Positions 17,419 to 25,275 of a stretch of DNA of 64,000 nt are shown piece after piece. A model generated the notes under the pieces. It saw only the letters and a program-made list of their open reading frames with translations, was not told the origin of the DNA and did not search any database. Location of the stretch: assembly GCA_013373425.1 (NCBI GenBank), contig JABXHW010000021.1:1-64000 (forward strand), written 5' to 3'. Both the position numbers and the translations under genes were made by a program. The DNA comes from Flavobacteriia bacterium. Lineage in GTDB: Bacteria > Bacteroidota > Bacteroidia > Flavobacteriales > Schleiferiaceae. Every line of letters begins with the position of its first letter. The first letter of the stretch is position 1.

Positions 17419-18494
17419 TCGTACAACACACCAGAGCAATGGTCGTGTTTCGCTCCGGTTACGTTCGACAGAACATTGTCTTCACCTAGATACCTGAGCA
17501 ATCCCAAGAAACCAAAGATGAGCGCCTCCTTGTAATTGATGATATTCTCTTGCGGGATGGTAATTTTCGCTTTGGCCGTCTTTTCAATTTTTTCGATCAG
17601 GAATCGATTATAGCTTCCGCCACCTGTGCAGAGGATCTTTTCAGCATTTAAATCGTGGAGAGCGCGACCAATTTGAAATGCAGAATGACAAGTGAGAGTA
17701 GCAATGGCCGATTCAGGAGTGAGGTGTTCAACCAATGGTAAAACGTGATCTTCTACCCACTCTCGTCCGAGTGACTTAGGTGGAGATTCGTGGTAATAGG
17801 CTAAGCGATTCAATTGTTCCACAACCTGTTTATCAACTTCGGATTGAGCCGCAATTTGGCCTCCATCATCGAAGGGTAATCCCAATTTTTGGGTAAACGA
17901 ATTTAAGGTGATGTTGACTGGGGCAATGTCCCATGCCAATCTATCCTTGCATACGCCGACGGACAAATTGGCGAAGCCTCCAAGGTTGAGACAAACGTCG
18001 TATTCATGAAACAACAACTCATCGCCAATTGGAACCAGCGGAGCGCCTTGGCCACCTAACTTAACATCAGCTACTCGAAAGTCGCAGGCCACGGGAAAAG
18101 GCAAATCTCCTTTAAGCTCTTCCTTATTTCCCAGCTGAAAGGTGATTCCTTTTTCGGGCTCATGGAATAAGGTATGTCCGTGTGAACCCATCAAGTCGAT
18201 TTGCGTTGTATGGTTGGCGAGCAAATGAGCCTTGACGTTTTCCCTGATGAAGGTGGAATATTCCGTATCCAGCTTCTTCAATTCTTTCGGTGAAAGTCGA
18301 TGTGCGGAGCTTAATTTACGATTCCATTCAGCAGAGTAGCCAATGGTTTCTGCCGAGTGAATTTCAAAGCTCCAGCCTTTCTTCGTCCGACTGAAGGTCG
18401 CCACGCAAATGTCCAGACCGTCCAAGGAGGTCCCAGACATGGTGCCGACAACAGTCCATTCACCAAGAGCGTCAGATGGGTAGGTAGATTTCAC
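17415..18494 (-). CDS. anmK: Anhydro-N-acetylmuramic acid kinase
   Basis: 359 residues from a GTG start. The N-terminal phosphate motif GTMSGTSLDGLDI, the DLMGSHGHTLFHEP segment, the NLGGFANLSV motif and LCTGGGSYNRFLIEKI are diagnostic of AnmK. The enzyme phosphorylates and opens 1,6-anhydroMurNAc, recycling cell-wall sugar to MurNAc-6-phosphate. No other recycling gene is adjacent. It is divergent from the acyl-CoA dehydrogenase gene. Confidence 0.93.
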   Translation of the reverse strand: MKSTYPSDALGEWTVVGTMSGTSLDGLDICVATFSRTKKGWSFEIHSAETIGYSAEWNRKLSSAHRLSPKELKKLDTEYSTFIRENVKAHLLANHTTQIDLMGSHGHTLFHEPEKGITFQLGNKEELKGDLPFPVACDFRVADVKLGGQGAPLVPIGDELLFHEYDVCLNLGGFANLSVGVCKDRLAWDIAPVNITLNSFTQKLGLPFDDGGQIAAQSEVDKQVVEQLNRLAYYHESPPKSLGREWVEDHVLPLVEHLTPESAIATLTCHSAFQIGRALHDLNAEKILCTGGGSYNRFLIEKIEKTAKAKITIPQENIINYKEALIFGFLGLLRYLGEDNVLSNVTGAKHDHCSGVLYD

Positions 18495-18518
18495 CCTATA
18501 AAAATGCCCGTAAAAAGC

Positions 18519-18526
18519 TACATTTG
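18519..18526 (+). promoter_or_regulatory. Candidate -7 element TACATTTG for acyl-CoA dehydrogenase
   Basis: Exact TAnnTTTG match 74 nt before the ATG at 18601. The -33 region is not clear. An inverted repeat lies just downstream at 18533-18552, where a regulator could block initiation or early elongation. Confidence 0.4.
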
Positions 18527-18532
18527 CAAACC

Positions 18533-18552
18533 TTGATGGGCTTTACCATCAA
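18533..18552 (+). promoter_or_regulatory. Inverted repeat TTGATGG-N6-CCATCAA in the acyl-CoA dehydrogenase leader
   Basis: A perfect 7-bp inverted repeat separated by 6 nt, immediately downstream of the candidate -7 element. Its size and position fit a dimeric repressor operator or a small leader hairpin. No U-tract follows, so it is not a terminator. Which regulator would bind is unknown. Confidence 0.35.
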
Positions 18553-18600
18553 AATGAAAGGCTAATTGCAACTGGCATAACTGGCTCAAAAAACAGAGAT

Positions 18601-19743
18601 ATGCATTTTGAACTGACTGAAGAACACAAAATGATTCGCGACACGGCTCGCGATTTTGCACAGAACGAACTCCTTCCAGGTGTTATCGAGCGCGATACAC
18701 ACGAGAAATTCCCTGCAGAGCAGGTGAAGAAAATGGGTGAGCTCGGATTCATGGGAATGATGGTGGACACCAAGTACAATGGCAGTGGTATGGATACCAT
18801 GAGCTATGTGTTGGCAATGGAGGAAATCTCTAAAATTGATGCTTCTGCATCAGTTGTGATGTCGGTGAACAACTCCTTGGTATGTTGGGGTCTCGAGAAG
18901 TTCGGTACTGAAGAGCAAAAGGAGAAGTACTTGAAGCCTTTGGCGTCAGGTGAAGTCATCGGTGCATTCTGTTTGTCTGAGCCAGAAGCAGGTTCAGATG
19001 CAACTTCACAGCGCACAACAGCAATCGATAATGGTGACCACTATATCTTGAACGGAACGAAGAACTGGATTACCAACGGTAATTCAGCATCGGTTTACCT
19101 CGTGATGGCACAAACCGACGTAGAGAAAGGTCACCGTGGAATCAACTGCCTAATCGTAGAGAAAGGCATGGAAGGATTCCAGGTAGGCAAGAAGGAAGAA
19201 AAGCTCGGTATTCGCGGATCAGATACGCACTCTTTGATGTTCACTGACGTGAAAGTTCCAAAGGAGAATCGCTTGGGTGAAGACGGATTTGGATTCAAAT
19301 TCGCCATGAAAGTGTTGAGCGGTGGTCGTATCGGTATCGCAGCTCAAGCATTGGGTATCGCTAGCGGTTCTTTGGAATTCGCAACGAAGTACGCGAAAGA
19401 GAGAAAGGCATTCGGTAAGCCAATCATCGAGCACCAAGGTGTAGCTTTCAAACTAGCCGAGATGGCTACGAAGGTAGAAGCTGCTCGCCACCTTGTATTG
19501 AAAGCGGCTTGGTTGAAAGATCAAGGTATGCCATTCGACAAGGAGAGTGCAATGGCTAAGCTTTATGCTTCAGAAGTAGCAATGTATGCTTCAGTTGAAG
19601 CTGTTCAGATTCACGGTGGCTACGGTTACGTGAAAGAGTACCACGTTGAGCGCTTGATGCGTGATGCGAAAATTACTCAGATTTATGAGGGTACTTCAGA
19701 AATTCAGAAGATTGTGATTTCTCGTTTCCTCGCAAACGAATAA
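18601..19743 (+). CDS. Acyl-CoA dehydrogenase (short-chain/butyryl type)
   Basis: 380 residues, a full-length FAD-dependent acyl-CoA dehydrogenase. Visible landmarks are the FAD/substrate segment FCLSEPEAGSDA, the WITNGNSASVYLVMA strand, RKAFGKPIIEHQGVAFKLAEM and the catalytic Glu363 in IYEGTSEIQKI, the position used by short-chain and butyryl-CoA dehydrogenases. It introduces the alpha-beta double bond of acyl-CoA in beta-oxidation or short-chain acid metabolism. It is monocistronic, with its own promoter element and a strong terminator. It lies directly upstream of the diiron/Ole operon. Confidence 0.93.
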   Translation: MHFELTEEHKMIRDTARDFAQNELLPGVIERDTHEKFPAEQVKKMGELGFMGMMVDTKYNGSGMDTMSYVLAMEEISKIDASASVVMSVNNSLVCWGLEKFGTEEQKEKYLKPLASGEVIGAFCLSEPEAGSDATSQRTTAIDNGDHYILNGTKNWITNGNSASVYLVMAQTDVEKGHRGINCLIVEKGMEGFQVGKKEEKLGIRGSDTHSLMFTDVKVPKENRLGEDGFGFKFAMKVLSGGRIGIAAQALGIASGSLEFATKYAKERKAFGKPIIEHQGVAFKLAEMATKVEAARHLVLKAAWLKDQGMPFDKESAMAKLYASEVAMYASVEAVQIHGGYGYVKEYHVERLMRDAKITQIYEGTSEIQKIVISRFLANE

Positions 19744-19764
19744 GGTCAATCGATTATAAATCGC

Positions 19765-19799
19765 AAACCCCGTTGACCAATATGTCAGCGGGGTTTTTT
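19765..19799 (+). terminator. Rho-independent terminator of the acyl-CoA dehydrogenase gene
   Basis: AAACCCCG-t-TGAC, loop CAATAT, GTCA-g-CGGGGTTTTTT: a GC-rich stem followed by a T run, 22 nt after the stop codon. Confidence 0.9.
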
Positions 19800-19876
19800 G
19801 TTGAATGCTAACAGAGAATAAGGTGTTCCATGAAGTGTTTAGTATCTTTCGATTACCAAACCATTAAAAGCTCTCT

Positions 19877-20791
19877 ATGAAACCTTTAACTCAAACAGGT
19901 TTCAGCCCTTCTGCCTTCGAAGAAAAGGTGGAGAGGTTGATTCGTGTCAGCATTCAAAAGCCATTGCTTCCTGAAGAATTCGTTCCGTGGGAAGATCCGA
20001 TGGATGAGGCGGATAAATATCTTCCTCAAACACTGACCTCTTTACATGGGCACCCCTTGTGGGACACACTTTCACCAGAAGCTCAAGTTGAGCTTGGGAA
20101 GATGGAAGTCGTTCAATCCATGTACTCCTATGCTTGGTCTGAAACATTGGCCTGTCTCTTTTTCAATCGACATCTTCTCACTCTTTCTCCAGATTCTGTG
20201 GAGCACCGCTTTTTGCTCCGCGAGTTGATCGAGGAGTGTCGACATCAAGAGATGTTTAGTCGAGCCATTCGAACATTGGGACTAAAGCCCGTTGAGCCTA
20301 CGCGACTGCATCGGTTCTTTGGAAATCTTACCGTTCGATATCTCCCAGCACCCGCCGTATTCATGTCGGTGATGTCGATCGAGCTCATGGCTGATATTTA
20401 TGCGAAACACATTCGCAAAGATCCTGAAGTGTACAGCGTCTTGAGGAAATGTTCCGAACTGCATCACATTGAAGAGGGAAGGCATATTGTTTACACAGAA
20501 ATGTGGCTGGAGAAATTCACAGCGAAGGCTGGTTTCTTTCGATCTACCCTCTACAGTTTTGTCGTACTCTTCAACCTGTACTTCATGCGCACCTTGTATG
20601 TGAAGCAGGAGTTTTTTGAGCGACTTGGGGTAGAGAACCCTAAGGCATACCACAAGGCAGCTTCGGCTAACCTCGCGAAGAAGTTTCCAGATGTAGCGCT
20701 CACACATATCATCGAATTTGTGTCGAAATTCAATGGATTCAACTTCATTACTAAGCCGTTTTGGAGACGTATAATGAAGGTGAAGTTATGA
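19877..20791 (+). CDS. AurF-type diiron oxygenase
   Basis: 304 residues, largely helical and without a signal peptide. The residues match the seven-ligand pattern of the AurF (p-aminobenzoate N-oxygenase) family: Glu89, the pair Glu120/His123 in EECRH, Glu169 in SIEL, and His196, Glu200, His203 in HHIEEGRH. The 27-residue gap from Glu169 to His196 and the H-x3-E-x2-H ending have AurF spacing. Members use a diiron centre and O2 to oxidise amines or carbon. Its stop overlaps the ATG of the OleA-like gene, so it belongs to a biosynthetic operon with OleA/C/D homologues. The substrate is unknown; N-oxygenation should not be assumed. Confidence 0.82.
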   Translation: MKPLTQTGFSPSAFEEKVERLIRVSIQKPLLPEEFVPWEDPMDEADKYLPQTLTSLHGHPLWDTLSPEAQVELGKMEVVQSMYSYAWSETLACLFFNRHLLTLSPDSVEHRFLLRELIEECRHQEMFSRAIRTLGLKPVEPTRLHRFFGNLTVRYLPAPAVFMSVMSIELMADIYAKHIRKDPEVYSVLRKCSELHHIEEGRHIVYTEMWLEKFTAKAGFFRSTLYSFVVLFNLYFMRTLYVKQEFFERLGVENPKAYHKAASANLAKKFPDVALTHIIEFVSKFNGFNFITKPFWRRIMKVKL

Positions 20792-21774
20792 ATACCGCAT
20801 ACGTTAGGGGATTGGCGCATTACCTGCCCGAGCAGGTGGTGAACCACGACCATATAGAAAGCCAAGTGGCCTTCGACGACCTCCCTAAAGGTGCGCTGAA
20901 GAAGTACTTGGGAGAACACACACGACGATTTGCGGAGAAAGGCGTCCAGGTGAGCGACCTAGCCGTTCAAGCTGCAAAGAACCTGATGAAGAAGTACCAA
21001 CGATTTGAGTTTGATCTACTCATTTTCGCGGCGGCTTCATCGGATTTGATTGAGCCTTCTACGGCCAGTATCATTCAGTCGAAATTAGGATTGAAATGTC
21101 CCGTTTTCGATTTAAAGAATGCCTGTAATGGGTTCACAAACGCCCTGCATGTGGCCACGTCTTTTATCCAAACAGGCGCATACAAGAACATCTTGATTGT
21201 CAATGGTGAGAAGTTGAGTGAAGTCATCAATTATGAGCCCGAGGATGCCAATCATCTCAAACGACTCCTTGCTGCCTACAGCCTTGGCGATGCAGGCGTG
21301 GCGATGTGGCTTTCCAACGACGGCGAGCATAGCTTGGGCTATCAAACCCTCGCGAGCCATGGTGAATATTGGGACTTGTGCAGTGTTCGTGGTGGAGGAT
21401 CGATGGCCTTCCGTGACCCAAAGGCTTATTACTTTGAGTCTGATTCCGTGGCTTTGAGAAATGCATTCCGAGTCCACACCTTCGAATTCTTCGAGTCGGC
21501 CTTGAAAGCATCGGGATTTGATCGCCTAGATTTCAACAGAGTGATTTGTCACCAGATTACGAGTTCCACCATAAAGGAAGTCTCTAGCAATTTAGATATT
21601 CCTCTGGATCGATTCTATCAGGCATTTCCGCTATCCGGAAATGTGGCGGCCGGGACTGTCCCTCTCTCGTTGAGTATGGCGGAGGAAGAAAGTGCACTCA
21701 ATTCAGGTGACCTGATTCTCCTCCTCGGTTTTGCTGCGGGAATTAGCCTATCCTTTCAAGTGATTCGTTGGTGA
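20788..21774 (+). CDS. OleA-like beta-ketoacyl-ACP synthase III / acyl-CoA condensing enzyme
   Basis: 328 residues of the FabH/OleA thiolase fold. The catalytic triad is visible: Cys113 (LKNACNGF), His255 (ICHQITSS) and Asn285 (SGNVAAGT). Glu89 lies in LIEPSTA, where FabH enzymes usually have a hydrophobic residue and OleA has the glutamate proposed to act as a base in head-to-head condensation. Immediate neighbours are homologues of OleC and OleD. The likely reaction is condensation of two activated acyl chains to a beta-keto acid. The start is the ATG overlapping the diiron gene stop. An alternative is an ordinary FabH-like starter enzyme. Confidence 0.8.
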   Translation: MNTAYVRGLAHYLPEQVVNHDHIESQVAFDDLPKGALKKYLGEHTRRFAEKGVQVSDLAVQAAKNLMKKYQRFEFDLLIFAAASSDLIEPSTASIIQSKLGLKCPVFDLKNACNGFTNALHVATSFIQTGAYKNILIVNGEKLSEVINYEPEDANHLKRLLAAYSLGDAGVAMWLSNDGEHSLGYQTLASHGEYWDLCSVRGGGSMAFRDPKAYYFESDSVALRNAFRVHTFEFFESALKASGFDRLDFNRVICHQITSSTIKEVSSNLDIPLDRFYQAFPLSGNVAAGTVPLSLSMAEEESALNSGDLILLLGFAAGISLSFQVIRW

Positions 21775-23294
21775 TGCAGTTTTACAGTTCACCATTTGTG
21801 GAGGCACTTTGGTCTCGAACCAATGATGAAGTCGTTCTCTTTGAAAAGCAGGGTCATCGGACAGCCGGCGAGCTAAAGTCACATGCGGTGGCGATGGCTG
21901 CCGAACTTAGAGAATCCGGACTGCAAAACGGTGAGCGGGTGGTGCTTGCCATTGTGCCAGGATGGACCTTCTTGGTTGCGGTTTATGCTTTACTTCTCAA
22001 TGGTGCCGAATTGGTTCTTATCGACCCGGAAATGGGAGAGGAGAACTACAGAGAGAAGTTGAAGCAGCTCGATGCGAAATGGGCCATTGCCGATCGGAGA
22101 ATTCTCTTCGTGGATGAACATCCCATCATCAAATGGATCATTCGTAGGAAGGGGGTTGCGTTGCCGGCTATTCGAAAGTTTGAAGGATTCATCTTTTCCG
22201 TAGGACCGCGTATACCGCTTGTGAAGCGAGCGCGGCATCTGAAGCTGAAATCTGCGGAATTGGAATCCGTTGAACTGGTGATGAATGCTCCGGAGACTCC
22301 GACCTTCATAGTGTATACGAGTGGTACGGTAACTGCTCCGAAGGGGGTTTCTCACAGCTTGAGAAGTCTGGGAGAGAGTATCCGCCTATTGGGCGAATTG
22401 CTTCGTAGAGAAGGAGCCACTCACCTTGCTACCCACATGCCCCATTATCAGTTGTTGGGAGTCATTGCAGGTATTCGGGTAAGCACATGGAATCCGAGTC
22501 AGACGCCCGCTCAAAAGCTCCGATTCATACAAGAGAACCAAGTCACCACACTATTTGGGCCTCCAAGTGATTTTCTGCCCTTGATTCAATATCTCGAAGC
22601 AAACGAATTAGAATGGCCTTCGTCTTTAAAGCGGATTTACTTGGGCTCAGCACCAGTACATGTATCTTACTTAGAACGGTGGTTTTCCAGCCCGTCTGCT
22701 CCGGAGTGCACGTGTTTGTACGGCATGACTGAACATCTTATGGGAGCCTATGTAGATGGCAGAGAAAAATTACAAACCGAAGTGGATGGTGATTTACTTG
22801 GGCATCCTTTTCCAGGAGTGTCTTTTCGAGAAGGAGATGATGGAGAGCTAGAGATAAAATCAGATCAGATCTTCTTAGGGTATTTAGAAAGAGAACCACA
22901 ATCAGGATGGCATCCAACAGGCGATTATGGTGCTGTGGATACCCAAGAGAGAGTCATTCTAAAAGGCCGAAAGAAAGACATGATCATCCGCGGCAACTTC
23001 AATATTTACCCGGCCCTCTATGAATCGACTATTGAAAAGATTCCAGGCGTGGACGAAGCGGTTTTGGTCGGTATATATGATGAAGGCAGAGCGGATGAAG
23101 TGGTTGGACTTATCGTACAAGGCAAGAAAGAGTTGAGTGAGAACGCGATTCTGACCGCGCTAAAGTCGGGTGCCACCTCAATTGACCGTGCCGCTTGGCC
23201 CGATAAGGTTTACTTTAGAGATATACCGCGCTCAGGTAGAAGTGGTAAAGTAGACAAAGAGAAACTTCGCAAATGGATGAAGACGCAACTGTAG
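21774..23294 (+). CDS. OleC-like AMP-dependent acid ligase (candidate beta-lactone synthetase)
   Basis: 506 residues of the ANL superfamily. Motif A3 is YTSGTVTAPKG (181-191), A5 is LYGMTE, A7 is PTGDYG, A8 is LKGRKKDMIIRGNFNIYP, and the A10 lysine is Lys492 in RSGRSGKVDKEKL, so the adenylating machinery looks complete. In Ole pathways OleC adenylates a beta-hydroxy acid and closes it to a beta-lactone. The gene starts inside the OleA-like stop (TGATG) and ends inside the reductase gene. It could instead be a generic acyl-CoA or acyl-ACP ligase; the OleC reading rests mainly on its flanking genes. Confidence 0.75.
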   Translation: MQFYSSPFVEALWSRTNDEVVLFEKQGHRTAGELKSHAVAMAAELRESGLQNGERVVLAIVPGWTFLVAVYALLLNGAELVLIDPEMGEENYREKLKQLDAKWAIADRRILFVDEHPIIKWIIRRKGVALPAIRKFEGFIFSVGPRIPLVKRARHLKLKSAELESVELVMNAPETPTFIVYTSGTVTAPKGVSHSLRSLGESIRLLGELLRREGATHLATHMPHYQLLGVIAGIRVSTWNPSQTPAQKLRFIQENQVTTLFGPPSDFLPLIQYLEANELEWPSSLKRIYLGSAPVHVSYLERWFSSPSAPECTCLYGMTEHLMGAYVDGREKLQTEVDGDLLGHPFPGVSFREGDDGELEIKSDQIFLGYLEREPQSGWHPTGDYGAVDTQERVILKGRKKDMIIRGNFNIYPALYESTIEKIPGVDEAVLVGIYDEGRADEVVGLIVQGKKELSENAILTALKSGATSIDRAAWPDKVYFRDIPRSGRSGKVDKEKLRKWMKTQL

Positions 23295-24229
23295 TGAAGG
23301 TTCTAGTTACTGGGGCTTCTGGATTTATAGGAGGGGCCATCGTCGACGAACTGGCTAAATCCAATCGATATCACGTCACTGCAACTGGACGTTCCGCTGT
23401 GACTAAATGGGACGCTGCTGCAAACGTGCAGTATATATCAATGGATCTTTCAAAAAATCTGCATGTCCTTTCATTCGACATATGCGTGCATTGCGCAGGC
23501 TTGGCAGATGATAAATCGACAGAAGTGGAGCTGTACGATGCGAATGTTCGTGCGACCGAGAACTTATTGAACGCCTTGGAAGGCTGTCACACCTTCATCA
23601 ATATTTCATCCGGCTCGGTTTATCAGTTTGGCTCTCCGAATCCTCTGAAAGAACATGAAGTACCATCTCTCGCCCCAAGTTTGTACGGCCAAAGTAAGCG
23701 TGAAGCCGAGAAGTGTGTGGAGTCGTCAGATTTAGAGCGAAGAATCAGCTTGCGACCGCGGGCAGTATATGGCCCAGGTGATAAAACGCTTTGGCCTCGG
23801 TTCTTGGCGCGAATTCGAAATGGGAATCTGGTCATGCCCGGACCATTGAGTCCAGCTGTGAGCATGACGCATGTGGACAATCTGGTTGGCGCGGTCATTC
23901 TGAGCATGGAAAAGGCCAAGCCAGGGTATGCGGTGTACAACATCGCCGATGCGCATGTGTATTCCCTCCGAGATATTTTTGAAAATATCCTCCGAATCGT
24001 ATTCCAGGGAAAGGGCCGACATAAGGTGATCACCATCCCTCAGCATATTTTGCGCGGAGTTGTGCGAGTTGCTAAGTTGTTCAGGGTGCCCATTTCTTTA
24101 TCTCATCAAGCTATCGACTATGTCACTCAGCCTGCGGTGATTAACATATCGGCTATTCAGAATGACCTGGGCTATTCAGGTGAGGTGAAAAAAGAAAATC
24201 GCCCGGATGTGGGCGATTTCATGTCTTGA
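23273..24229 (+). CDS. OleD-like NAD-dependent epimerase/dehydratase (short-chain reductase)
   Basis: 318 residues. The N-terminal Rossmann motif is VLVTGASGFIGGA, and the catalytic Tyr/Lys pair lies in SLYGQSKREAE. LRPRAVYGPGD and the later MTHVDNLVGAV match the 3-beta-HSD/OleD branch of extended SDR proteins. In the Ole pathway OleD reduces the beta-keto acid from OleA to the beta-hydroxy acid used by OleC. It overlaps the OleC-like gene by 22 nt; a GTG at 23294 is an alternative start. The last codons contain a hairpin that seems to terminate the opposing lipoprotein transcript. Confidence 0.75.
   Translation: MDEDATVVKVLVTGASGFIGGAIVDELAKSNRYHVTATGRSAVTKWDAAANVQYISMDLSKNLHVLSFDICVHCAGLADDKSTEVELYDANVRATENLLNALEGCHTFINISSGSVYQFGSPNPLKEHEVPSLAPSLYGQSKREAEKCVESSDLERRISLRPRAVYGPGDKTLWPRFLARIRNGNLVMPGPLSPAVSMTHVDNLVGAVILSMEKAKPGYAVYNIADAHVYSLRDIFENILRIVFQGKGRHKVITIPQHILRGVVRVAKLFRVPISLSHQAIDYVTQPAVINISAIQNDLGYSGEVKKENRPDVGDFMS
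24187..24219 (-). terminator. Terminator of the minus-strand lipoprotein gene, inside the OleD-like coding region
   Basis: AAATCGCCC-GGATGT-GGGCGATTT (24196-24219) is a perfect 9-bp stem with a 6-nt loop. On the minus strand it is followed by TTCTTTTTTC. It lies 11 nt past the lipoprotein stop and within the last ten codons of the opposing gene. Confidence 0.75.
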
Positions 24230-24652
24230 TCACTTGCTCAGATTCCCGATGACATTATCTGCTCCAGTGCCATCGTTGATGATGAAGTCTACTGTTGCTC
24301 CGTCTCCATCACTATTTATTTCGAAGCTTCCGGCCACGGTAAACCCATCTACAGTCTGATTGGGAATGATGAGGTCGTTATTGTACACGTTCGCATACAA
24401 GGTAAACGAGCTCCCTTGATTGTAGAGTCCGCTCAACTCAACCTCGTCGAGTTGTGTTCCTTCGTAAATCGTGATGGTATAGCTCTGCGGCGCAAAATCT
24501 CCTGCAGTTTCTTGACAGGTCCATGCACCGAGCCATTGCTGGCGGTCATCCACATCTATGATGTCGGTTTCACAGCTGCTGAGAAACAAAAAAGCGGCTA
24601 ACCCAAGACTTTGGGCCAACCGCTTTGTAATCTTTTTGATCGTCAATTTCAT
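24230..24652 (-). CDS. Small secreted lipoprotein, unknown function
   Basis: 140 residues with a lipoprotein signal: a basic N-terminus, hydrophobic core GLAAFLFLSS and Cys27 followed by ETD. The mature part is an acidic beta-rich domain (LGAWTCQETAGDF ... GSFEINSDGDGATVDFIIND) of a type common among Bacteroidota lipocalin-like lipoproteins. Its ATG overlaps the OmpH-like stop (ATGA). Codons 9-21 form a terminator-shaped hairpin in the mRNA, so expression may be limited or attenuated. Its own terminator lies inside the opposing OleD-like gene. Confidence 0.7.
   Translation of the reverse strand: MKLTIKKITKRLAQSLGLAAFLFLSSCETDIIDVDDRQQWLGAWTCQETAGDFAPQSYTITIYEGTQLDEVELSGLYNQGSSFTLYANVYNNDLIIPNQTVDGFTVAGSFEINSDGDGATVDFIINDGTGADNVIGNLSK
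24588..24626 (-). terminator. Terminator-shaped hairpin inside the lipoprotein signal-peptide codons
   Basis: In the minus-strand RNA, AAAGCGGUUGGCCCAA pairs with UUGGGUUAGCCGCUUU as a 16-bp stem with three G-U wobbles and a 4-nt loop. A run of six U residues overlaps its 3' arm and is followed by GUUUCUC. The shape is that of an intrinsic terminator for the OmpH-like transcript, yet it lies in codons 9-21 of the next gene, whose frame is intact. Confidence 0.6.
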
Positions 24653-25257
24653 TCTTCTGAATCGTTTCCTTTGAGTGGTGGATACATCTCATTCAAACGT
24701 CGTACCATTTCCATAGTTACGTCGGTAGTGGAGTCTGCATACACCATGCTGGTCTCGTATTGAAGAAGGTAATCGAAGCCCATATCCTTTTGCATTTCAG
24801 CAATTACGGCATCGTATCCAGCCTGAACGATCGCTTGAACAGAATCACGGTCGTCTTTCACCTTCGCTTGAATTGCTTGGTTGAGACGTACGTAGTTTTG
24901 CTCTTTCTGCATGTAGTCGTTGCGTGCATTGTTCAATGCGGCTTCATCTAGGGAAGGAGCGTATTGACGAAGAATTTGTTGCTCTTGCATGAGGTTGTCC
25001 TCCGCACGAGAAAGCCTTTCATTCTCAACTCTCATACGAGCTTGAAGATCGGCTGACAGTTCATTCTGGTAGTCCCAAAGTGTCATCAACGAATCCACAT
25101 AGATGAATGCGATTTTCGGTCCGCCTTCTCCGTGCGAAGCCATTTGCATAGATCCACCTTTTGATGAACCCTTATCGCCGTCCATAAAGTGAAGAACAAA
25201 CAAGGCTGCTACGGCAAGCCCGATTAGCGTTTGAAAAATGAGATTTCCGTTTTTCAT
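24649..25257 (-). CDS. OmpH/Skp-like periplasmic chaperone family protein
   Basis: 202 residues with an N-terminal membrane anchor or uncleaved signal (about 6-25), a Gly/Ser-rich linker, the strand KIAFIYVDSLMTLWDYQNEL typical of OmpH proteins, a long Gln/Asn/Arg-rich coiled coil (about 75-145) and a C-terminal return segment. Skp/OmpH proteins hold outer-membrane proteins during transit. The basic charge of classic Skp tips is not evident, so function is inferred. It lies 18 nt downstream of hutU and overlaps the following lipoprotein ATG. Confidence 0.75.
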   Translation of the reverse strand: MKNGNLIFQTLIGLAVAALFVLHFMDGDKGSSKGGSMQMASHGEGGPKIAFIYVDSLMTLWDYQNELSADLQARMRVENERLSRAEDNLMQEQQILRQYAPSLDEAALNNARNDYMQKEQNYVRLNQAIQAKVKDDRDSVQAIVQAGYDAVIAEMQKDMGFDYLLQYETSMVYADSTTDVTMEMVRRLNEMYPPLKGNDSEE

Positions 25258-25275
25258 GGAATAAAAGCTAGCTTA

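Noticed and set aside
19877-20791. The diiron protein as a ribonucleotide reductase or ferritin-like storage protein
   Set aside because: The seven-ligand spacing and the Glu169 to His196 gap fit AurF rather than either family, and the context is biosynthetic.
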